From positions 115,387,134 to 115,451,133 of the forward strand of contig NC_135498.1 in the NCBI RefSeq assembly GCF_052857255.1: 64,000 bases of DNA, read 5' to 3'. The notes beneath the pieces are model-generated. The model had not been told where the DNA came from. It searched no databases and saw only the letters and a program-made list of their open reading frames with translations. Shown one piece after another: positions 56,866 to 64,000 of the stretch. Numbering within the stretch: position 1 is the stretch's first letter; every line of letters begins with the position of its first letter. The position numbers and the translations under genes were made by a program. The DNA is from Amblyomma americanum. Its lineage: Eukaryota; Arthropoda; Arachnida; Ixodida; Ixodidae.

Positions 56866-57280
56866 AGACAGTCAGCACACTACAAGGAGCCAATCTTTGT
56901 GGTCTCGTTGAAATTACGATGCTTCTGGTGATTGCCCTCACATGTATGTCGCGAGATGCCGTTGGTCGTCTGGAAATAACGCCAGGGTTGCGAAATACTC
57001 CTGCAGTGCATCGGTTCTCCTTGTGAGTGCAACACCTATTGTCAAGAAAAGAAACCGCATTGCGTACGGTCGCCAAGTAACTGATTTGGAAGCGATAATG
57101 AGAATGATGACAGCACACTACAAGGAGCCAATCTTTGTGGTCTCGTTGAAATTACGATGCTAATAGAAAGACCTCTTTTCAGGACGAAGAAAATTAAATG
57201 TACCTGTTGAGAGAGCTCTCACATATATGTGCCACATGGTTTTTAATGTCACGAAGCAGCGCATCACGTCTGGTAAATTC

Positions 57281-57745
57281 TACGGCGAGAAACTAACCGC
57301 CAGCAGAAGAGGAAAAAAATATTTACGGACTGAATTGCGTCACAAGGCGGGGGGATTGGCCAGGGTGCATTGTGGATACAAACGCACTCATGAGGAAGGA
57401 GTGACAAAATTGGAAAATTTTGTGTCCTAGACTTGAATTTGGAAAAAAAAATGGAAAATAAAACAGAAAAGAAAGAGCAGAGAATTCTCATTCTAGCAGA
57501 GGAATCAACCCGATGTAATTATTTGTCGTGAATATATTCGCACACTGATTTCAGGCTATATACCTTGGCGCTTGTCCCGAAGGAGAAGAGAATCGGAATA
57601 GATAGAGGAAGCCTAAGTTGAGCGAGGGGTATTTCCAAGTAAATTCTACGGCGAGAAGCCAACCGCCAGCTGATGAGGAAAAAAGATTTACGGAGTGAAT
57701 TGCGTCAAAAGACTCACATAGGTTGGTCAGATAACCCCGACCTAC
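57281..57745 (+). repeat. Diverged direct repeat near LINE-B 3' end
   Basis: CTACGGCGAGAAACTAACCG at about 57281 and CTACGGCGAGAAGCCAACCG at about 57649 both lead into an AGGAAAAAA...TTTACGGA-TGAATTGCGTC block. The two copies are about 368 bp apart and roughly 80 percent alike over 80 bp. They may be two 3' UTR pieces of LINE-B-type elements. Confidence 0.6.
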
Positions 57746-57959
57746 ATAAATAAAGATTAGTCGAGTACTCTGCAGCACAAGTGAATCATGGACACCTCAC
57801 ATTGCCTTGAACTGCACATCCGCACACTCCTAGGAAATGCCAGGTGTTGAAAATCCGCTGCAGTAAGGACAGCCTCATGGCGCAAGTAGTGGAGACACTG
57901 GAATCGTCGAAAGCTTACTATAGACAAGTAGACAGTATTTGGGACGAACTGCACAACAG

Positions 57960-58190
57960 GTTTATCAAGGACGGACTTTGCTTATAAGCTCTCTCCTCAG
58001 AAGCAATGCCGCAGTGCTCAGGGACCCAGTGAAAGCATTCTTCTGTAATATGTGGTAAAATAAAAAATTGAAGAGAACGGCTCATAGGAGTATCCCTCGA
58101 TTTTCCGACCGCTGTCAAGGCAGAAAGGCTGTCCGAAAATGTGATAACCTGGGAGATATTGCAGAGAATCCTTAATAAGGCCAACTCAAT
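57960..58190 (-). pseudogene. LINE-B RNase H fragment
   Basis: Minus-strand frame with ITFSDSLSALTAV (catalytic Asp strand) and FHWVPEHCGIASEERA (C-terminal block, usually 'HCGIxGNExAD'). Upstream parts of the domain are not intact. Confidence 0.72.
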
Positions 58191-59225
58191 AGCCAGAAAC
58201 TAAGCGACAAAAATAGGGATATAGCCAGGGGCACGAAATAGTTGACTCCAATTATGAGCCCTTAAGTAAATTCCAAAGGCTGCCTTTTCATTTTGATGAG
58301 AGACGTCTAAAAAACGACAGCTTGGTTAGGAATATTATCTAGCTTGTCCTTAATAATTCAATTTAATACATTGGCGGGCAGATTCTTAGCATTCCCTGTG
58401 AGGGTGTCATCAAAGGAGACTACAGTATCTGCCTGTCGGTGGTTAACTGGCACTAAGGTATTTATTGATATAGAAATTTTTGACAGCAGGAAATTAGTGA
58501 ACACAACCTGAGGAAGCTTACATTCAGCCAAAAAGTACCAAAGAAGAGAGTTGGGTTCATTGTAAATATGGGGCTAGCCAATCCATGAACAGGCTCCAGA
58601 GACCTTAAGAACCTCAGGAGAGTGATAAGCTGAAACCACGAATTTATATCAAGTATCCGCACCTCCAAGTACATCATACCAATAGCCATTCATTTAGGCA
58701 GACGTAAGCAATGACGCAGAGCGCGTCGCTCCATAACAAACCGGAGTTCAAGCTTGTACCTTGGGCTCTCATAAAAGAGAACAGAGCCGTCAAGTATTAA
58801 CTGTACATAGGTCTTATAAAGAAAGGGCTGATTGTCCCGACGCATGCTGAATTTTTGTTGATCAACAAATGCCGAAGGCACGCTCGCCTTTAAGTTCAGT
58901 GCTTCTAATTTGGAGCCACCAGCTAAACTGCTAATCGTATATTGCAACCAATTGTTCAATAGAACCAACTTGCGGGATTAGGATACAGTGATACGACACA
59001 GAAATGTAAAGAGGGGGATGCCTGTGGGTAAACAGGGATGACACAGTTGTTGACATTTGCAGTTAACTTCAGGCTGTCCAGCCAAACTTCGAGAGCATTT
59101 AAATACTCTTGCAACACTTGATACAAGATATGAATATTTTTGACACAAGCGGTAAAAGCAGTATCATCCGCATAGACAAACTTTCACGACCGGGTGAATA
59201 GAGATATTACGCATTAGTATAATAA

Positions 59226-59575
59226 GGCGAAAGCCTTTAATGGGTCATACTCGCGGTGTCCCTCCGTCCGTCCGTGACAGTCTTAAAAGAAAAAAAATCC
59301 TTGTGCGCGATGGAATCTGAACCACCATCGTTCCGTTCCGCAGCTGAGCGTACTAACGACTACGCTACTTCCTGCCAACGCATATGCAGTTCTTCTCTAC
59401 GACGCTGAAGAGTGTCTGCCGAAAGGTGTCAAATCAGATGGATGCCTCCCAAATTCCCTCCAGTGTCTCCAGCATTTAAGATTCACAAACAATTGTGTGC
59501 TTTATTAACATCTTAAGCACACATCAGTTAAACAAGCAGCAACACCGCGCTAAAGGCTTCGCCTCACCGCACTTC
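59226..59575 (-). repeat. tRNA-like repeat with short inverted ends inside LINE-B
   Basis: The ends AAGGCGAAAGCCTTTAATG (left) and CTAAAGGCTTCGCCTCA (right) are inverted repeats around GGCGAAGCCTTTA. On the minus strand the centre has a tRNA-like part: TAGCGTAGTCGTTAGTACGC (A-box-like) and GGTTCAGATTCC (B-box-like). It splits the LINE-B RT, so it inserted after LINE-B. Confidence 0.6.
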
Positions 59576-59910
59576 AGATCAACAAAGTGCCCCTTGAATT
59601 TAAAAAAAAACAATGGCAAAAGAACGGAGCCTTGTAGGTGACCTTTATAGACTGGGCGTATGTGTTAGAATTTAGCATACCGTAAGTGCAAAAGAATGAT
59701 CTATTCCTCAAAAACTCCCTGATCCACGCGAAGTGGTACAAAGGAGGTTTTACAAAAGCTAGATTTTGAAGCAAAATGCTACGCTCAACGACGTCATAAG
59801 CTTTGCATTATCCAAAGTAACCGGAGCAGATGATTCTTTTTGCTTCACAACAGCTCTAATACGGATCTCCAAGTCTATGTGCGCGCCGTTAGGAGCAAAC
59901 CGCAAAACAA

Positions 59911-59983
59911 GACGGGAGTGAGGCAGGCGACAACACAGGGTGACAACACACCGGCCTGTGTTGTCGCCAGCCTCAGTCCCGTC
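59911..59983. repeat. Inverted repeat, 29-bp arms
   Basis: GACGGGAGTGAGGCAGGCGA plus nine more bases (59911-59939) pairs with 59955-59983 with two mismatches and a 15-bp loop. It lies between the RT fingers and an unassigned plus-strand frame (59940-60161) in LINE-B. Confidence 0.85.
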
Positions 59984-60276
59984 CTGTTGCTCCTCACGAT
60001 GTCCTACCAACTGTCCTACAACCAAGTCATTCTATGTGCGCGGTCAAAATCGAACACCCGCGGCGGAAACCATTCGTAGCCTCGCTGAAGCCTTGAAGAG
60101 AGAGTACATGATTCGTGAGGCGGCCGGAGACTACCCATTCTGCAAGCCTAACCCAAACTGAAAGTGAGAGCAATCGCCCGAGTATTGTCGAGATCAAAAC
60201 CCTGCCACTGGTCTTTTAGCACGAAAATAATTTCCGCTGTGTTACAATCTTCACAAGTTGCAAGAGGCCTGAGGCA

Positions 60277-60405
60277 ACCTCTTTATTCTTTTCTTCTTTC
60301 ACTCCCTCCTTTATACCTTCCATTTCAGCGCGGTTGAAGTGTACTGCGAGATGTGATACAGATACTGCGCAATTTCCTTTCCCCAAAAAAACAATTTTCA
60401 ATTTC
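60277..60405 (+). repeat. SINE-A 3' fragment in LINE-B
   Basis: CTTTCACTCCCTCCTTTATA, GCGCGGTTGAAGTGTAC, GATACAGATACTGCGC and CCCCAAAAAAACAATTTTC blocks mark the last third of SINE-A, inserted opposite to LINE-B. Confidence 0.8.
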
Positions 60406-61140
60406 CGTGGCAAAGTCTTGCATTAGTATTTTTCGCATGCAAAGAGTTACTCCGTCAACCCAAAGAGCAGCAGGCTGCATGCAATTACCTAGAGACGCTA
60501 AGTCAGATATAGAGACCTCAGTGAAGCCTGCACCCAAATGAAATGAGATTGAGGGAAAGGTAGTGCGAGCAAGAGAACGCGCAGAAAGGCCTTCAGCTAT
60601 AAACTCCAGGTGGTTTTTTCTTCCCGGAGGGTAATACTGTGTACTGAGCGATATGAGAAGATGGCAGCAGGTTAGCACGTTCCATGTATCTATAGAGAGA
60701 CTTCGAGTTGACTGGGTAAGACATACATGTGTTCTGATTTACACTGCATTCATTCTTAGCCTTAGACATCATTCTTTAAAAAAAATGCTGCAAAGAATTT
60801 GTAATTTATCCACTTCTTAGGACACTGGTTATGCGCTATGCTTTTCCACGCGGCTTTCTTCTGATGATACGCTTTTTCGCAGTCTTCATTCCACTAGCTC
60901 CCATGAGTCTTATTTCTAACAGCTGACTAAACTGTAAAGACTGACCGCCGAGTTGCGTCTAACATCAACTTAATACGTGATAACCCACGTCAGATTTATC
61001 CGAGGGGACAACAGACGAGAAGGCCTCACCTAGAAGCTTCTTGAACCGTGTATTAATGACGAATATTTATGCGTAACCAGTCGCCCTAAGCAGATTGCAT
61101 GCAAAGGTGAAAGTGATGGGGTAGTGGTGACTTGATGTAC
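60406..61140 (-). other. LINE-B interior, weakly recognisable
   Basis: Region between the endonuclease and RT of LINE-B. A 117-codon minus frame ends about 60678, but I see no diagnostic motif. It probably belongs to the ORF2 linker. Confidence 0.4.
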
Positions 61141-61149
61141 CGTAGTCAA

Positions 61150-61950
61150 TTGCACACCACGAAGACAACCCAATATCATTAACAGCTAACGTTAAATCAT
61201 AGAAGATTTAAAAGTTGGCCTGATGTGAGTTACGGTGCAACTCTTGTAACAGCACACATCGTCTGCAGGCATCCAAGACCAAAGTAAATTCCCGCTGTAG
61301 TCTGTCCTGAAACCTCATATTATGATGCGAATTGATGTCCCCTGCCAGAACTACAATTCTGTTGTGCAATAAAGTATCTAGCCCATCCGTACTAGGGACA
61401 CCTGCGAAGAAGTAGATATTTGCCACTCTAAAAGGGCACACTGCGGAACAATGTTAAACTGCAAGAATCTCGCACTCAGGTCGTATAAATTTTTGAGACA
61501 CTTTAGCACGTTGAAACAGTTTTGTTGAAATCAATGTTAACAAGCCCCCATCCCTGCCGTTCGGGCGATCAGCCCTAAAAGCAGAGAAATTTTTATTGTA
61601 AAAGGACGATAAGAAAGTGCCACGATTTATGTAGTAAAATAATGACTAAGGTATATTTAAGAGTAAGCTGCTGTAAGTCGTGGAAATAAGGTGACAGAGC
61701 GACAATTCAACTGGAGTCGTACAGATATTCCCGCCATGATTACTGATTTAAAATGAGGAAGCAACAGCCTCTTTCAGCAAAGCTGATTTCTTTGTAGCTC
61801 CTGGCGAACCTTGTTTAGTTTGAGAATAAGCTGCTGTATGTCGCGGGAACAAGGTGACATAGAGCGAAAATTCCACTGGAGTCGTACAGATATTCCCGCC
61901 ATGATTATTGCTTTAAAATTTAGGAAGCAACAGCCTTTTGCAACAAACAA
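61150..61950 (-). pseudogene. LINE-B endonuclease with internal tandem duplication
   Basis: Minus-strand blocks include RADRPNGRDGGLLTLI near 61575-61530 ('DRxxGRGGGxxxxI') and NRIVVLAGDINSHHN near 61355-61315 (catalytic GDFNxH block). The N-terminal start of the domain (ISVRLQ-NCRS, by comparison with 'LQWNCRS') is present twice because of a 163-bp tandem duplication at 61664-61950. Frames are broken. Confidence 0.7.
61664..61950 (-). repeat. Tandem duplication, 163-bp offset
   Basis: TAAGCTGCTGTAAGTCG at 61664 recurs as TAAGCTGCTGTATGTCG at 61827. CTGGAGTCGTACAGATATTC and CCCGCCATGATTA follow in both copies, and GGAAGCAACAGCC marks their ends. Copies span about 61664-61775 and 61827-61937. 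Confidence 0.88.
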
Positions 61951-62057
61951 CCTTTCTTAGTTTTGACATGAGGATGGTCATATTTAGAAGGACAAAAGGG
62001 AGCACGATGCTTCTGAGATGGAGATGTCATTTCAATATCTGAGCGATTATTGATAAG

Positions 62058-62325
62058 AGTTCCCGGGTTCGAACCCGACCGCGGCGGCAGCGTTTTTATG
62101 GAGGAAAAACGCTAAGGCGCCCGTGTGCTGTGCGATGTCAGTGCACGTTAAAGATCCCCAGGTGGTCGAAATTATTCCGGAGCCCTCCACTACGGCACCT
62201 CTTCTTCCTTTCTTCTTTCACTCCCTCCTTTATCCCTTCCCTTACTGCGCGGTTCTGGTGTCCGACGATATATGAGACAGATACTGCGCCATTTCCTTTG
62301 CCCAAAAACCAATTATTATTATTGT
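62058..62325 (+). repeat. SINE-A, 5'-truncated, in LINE-B
   Basis: Starts AGTTCCCGGGTTCGAACCCG (B-box) and has the complete body to CCAATTATTATTATTG with only three or four ATT units. Close to the family consensus, hence young. It separates LINE-B ORF1 from ORF2. Confidence 0.9.
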
Positions 62326-62330
62326 TGACA

Positions 62331-63310
62331 ACCGTTAGAGGGAGACTGGGAGGCTGGGTCAGTGGTATTCACACCCACAGGCGCGAAGGCAGAAGAGGTG
62401 GTTGCTTGAATATTATCTACAGTGGCATAGGAGGGAGGACAGGTAGACGAGGTTAGCGTACCTAAAGCCGACGAATCAGCCTGCGCGGAAATGACTTGTG
62501 ATAATGCATCGCTGAACGTACTGACAATGCGGTCAAGTACACCAGCAAGAGCCTTGTCCACTACAGCGACAACCGACTTTGTTGAGCTTGCCTCCACATC
62601 GTTAGCCGTCGTGCGGACAACACTTGCGTACGAGATCTGTCTTCTATAGTAGGCCGTAAGCGTCCGCGCGCGAGCACCTGTCGCACTGAATAATGTCCAA
62701 GACACTGTGCATCGGCACGCTGAGGGGAGGTGGGATCGTCAGCTGTGTGTTCAGAGTGGCAAACGCAGCTGCTAAATGACTCAGATGTGCAAACGCCTGA
62801 AGCATGATCACCACCGCAATCGCGATAGCGCGTTGCCGAATTGTAAGATTTGCCACTGTGACCGAATCGCCAGCAGTTCTTACACTGTAACGGTCTGGGC
62901 TGCAGTGGGTTAACATGGTATACAACTCACAAGACTTTGATCTCACATGAGCAAGAGGACCCTGCAAAAGTTGCGTTAACTGATTCAGTTGATATACGAT
63001 AGTCTCCAGCCTCTTTGCTGCAGCGGTAAACTGAGAGGATGTCAACACCGGCATCATGGAAGTCTTCAAGTATATCTCCTGGTGTAGCTGAGGGACCCGC
63101 AGCGCGGATTATTCTTTTTATGCAGGCAGGTTGCTCGGGAATAAGCGCTTTCACTTGGATTGAGACGAAAGAGGTGCACTGCAGCAAGTCTGCAACACAA
63201 ACAATGTCATATGATTTGCACAAAATTCCTCTTTTGCCAAACGGTCGGACCTCGAAAGTCACAAGATATCGGCTAATCGCTGTAAAGGACGCCAAAGGAC
63301 TTCCCACCTT
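62331..63310 (-). pseudogene. LINE-B ORF1 (gag-like, zinc knuckles)
   Basis: Minus-strand translation: VTFEVRPFGKRGILCKSY and then ACIKRIIRAAGPSATPGDIL with VDILSVYRC form an RRM-like ORF1 core at about 63300-63040. After a frame change come knuckles CKNCWRFGHSGKS (last Cys lost), CGGDHASGVC and CVCHSEHTADDP near 62900-62720. A Ser/Thr/Ala-rich tail ends near 62331. ORF1 proteins of this type coat LINE RNA. Confidence 0.75.
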
Positions 63311-64000
63311 TGATCTGTAGGGCAGCGCCCTCTATGTGTATCCTGTAAGTGATCATGTTCGTGTGCAAATAAAGTGACTTGTCCGTCACTCGTGGGAGTG
63401 AGTCGTCTCCTTGTAGCGTCCTCACATACAGCCCACTAGGCCTAACCAGGCCTCGACAGCCGCAGCCTTCAGCTGCTCCTGGGTCGTACAAGAGCTTTTT
63501 TTGTCAAATTACATCATCGCCTACAGTGACCAGCGCCACAGGGATAAGCTTGACACCGTTTTGGCAAAAAGACTTAAGCAGCGAACCAGGTTACCGAACC
63601 TGTTCCTGGGTAAGACATAGCCATGGCCATAAGCCTACACAGACGTGAAGCCTACGTCCAGAGGGATAAAACCTGGCCAAATCACCCACTCGCAAACGGC
63701 CTCACCAGGAGTTGGCAACAGGCCAGAAGAGGCAGAGGCAGGAGGATCAGCAGAGCCAAGACAGACTTCAGCACAGAGGCCAGAAGTCGGTTTTCTTACC
63801 CTGGAAATGCGGAGATGTAACCGACACTGGACAAGAGGAACGAAGTTTCTTCTTCCACTCCACGGGATCGAAAACGCGCGTTCTCCCAGTGACGATGGCT
63901 GTCTGCGTGGCTTTATCGCGCATGGTCCATAAAAAATCCTGAAGCACACTTTCTGTATATTATCAAGGAAGTTAAGAATAAAAATAAATTAATATATCCC
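63311..64000. other. Probable LINE-B 5' region, unresolved
   Basis: Minus frames 63273-63491 and 63635-63949 are open and could be the N-terminal ORF1 region or 5' leader of LINE-B. On the plus strand AATAAAG occurs at about 63368, but no gene precedes it. The window ends here without a clear element boundary. Confidence 0.35.

Larger units (their letters stand above)
55783..57270 (+). repeat. Local duplications (two pairs of ~55-115 bp)
   Basis: Pair 1: 55788-55895 and about 57160-57270 share GCTAATAGAAAGACCTCTTT, CACATATATGTG and CATGGTTTTTAATGTCACGA. Pair 2: about 56873-56922 and 57111-57161 share CACACTACAAGGAGCCAATC and GTCTCGTTGAAATTACGATG. In the right-hand block pair 2 runs straight into pair 1, so 57111-57270 is a mosaic of two upstream segments. 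Confidence 0.82.
58460..60025 (-). pseudogene. LINE-B reverse transcriptase, interrupted
   Basis: Minus-strand blocks: SAPVTLDNAK then an AFKxYDVVERS-like step near 59800 (motif A region), LLQNLAFVKPPLYHF and WIREFLRNRSFF near 59700, a foreign repeat at 59226-59575 near the expected motif B, FVYADDTAF-like coding near 59165-59190 (motif C, with a frame break), WLDSLKLTANV near 59080, and thumb-like segments to 58460. Broken in at least four places. Confidence 0.72.
57746..63500 (-). mobile_element. LINE-B: decayed non-LTR retrotransposon with RNase H
   Basis: On the minus strand from right to left: ORF1 with zinc knuckles (about 63310-62330), a SINE insertion, endonuclease (about 61950-61150), reverse transcriptase (about 60020-58460, interrupted at 59226-59575) and RNase H (about 58190-57960). 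The order is the same as LINE-A, but the sequences are clearly different, so it is another lineage of the I/Jockey-type superfamily. Stops and frameshifts occur throughout. The right boundary may extend further, because ORF1-like coding may continue to about 63950. No target duplication was found. Confidence 0.8.

Overview
This is eukaryotic nuclear DNA, almost certainly from a hard tick (Ixodidae). Three things point there. About twenty tRNA-headed SINEs match my memory of the tick Ruka-type family, most ending in long (ATT)n tails. Several families of decayed LINEs are present. One intron-rich host gene has canonical GT-AG introns of 0.3 to 10 kb. I see no operons, ribosome-binding sites or CRISPR arrays. 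Species level cannot be read from the sequence alone.

Host genes. The main gene is a gamma-glutamyltransferase (GGT) on the minus strand. I placed ten coding exons from 51925 down to 21065. Every splice phase agrees, giving 1609 coding bases (536 codons plus one leading base). They cover the membrane anchor, the substrate-binding Arg, the nucleophile Thr, the Ser-Ser pair and the oxyanion Gly-Gly. The start-codon exon (above 51925) and the last exon of roughly 40-50 residues (below 21065) were not found. A second possible host exon at 6262-7179 (plus) encodes a Pro/Ser-rich protein built from about four 60-70 residue repeats. A 38-codon ORF at 9307 with a strong Kozak context is only a candidate.

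Layout. 0-9 kb: SINE cluster and the Pro-rich exon. 12.5-17.3 kb: a dead I-like LINE (LINE-A, plus). 17.6-20.4 kb: SINE cluster. 21-52 kb: the GGT gene, whose introns hold SINEs, a small Penelope-like insertion with perfect 78-bp inverted arms, two copies of a repeat with a charged heptad-like ORF, a foldback element, a second LINE-A 3' fragment, pieces of another LINE (LINE-C) and a rearranged Ty3/Gypsy element (44972 to about 49270). 52-57.7 kb: mostly unassigned, with two SINEs and local duplications. 57.7-63.5 kb: a second decayed LINE (LINE-B, minus) with ORF1 zinc knuckles, endonuclease, reverse transcriptase and RNase H, itself hit by SINEs and another repeat.

No new multi-gene system is visible. 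The most unusual structures are the Ty3/Gypsy element whose gag-protease-RT segment is inverted in place, the Penelope-like palindrome, the one-sided orientation of SINE-A copies inside the GGT gene, and the repeat-built Pro-rich exon preceded by a duplicated 220-bp segment.
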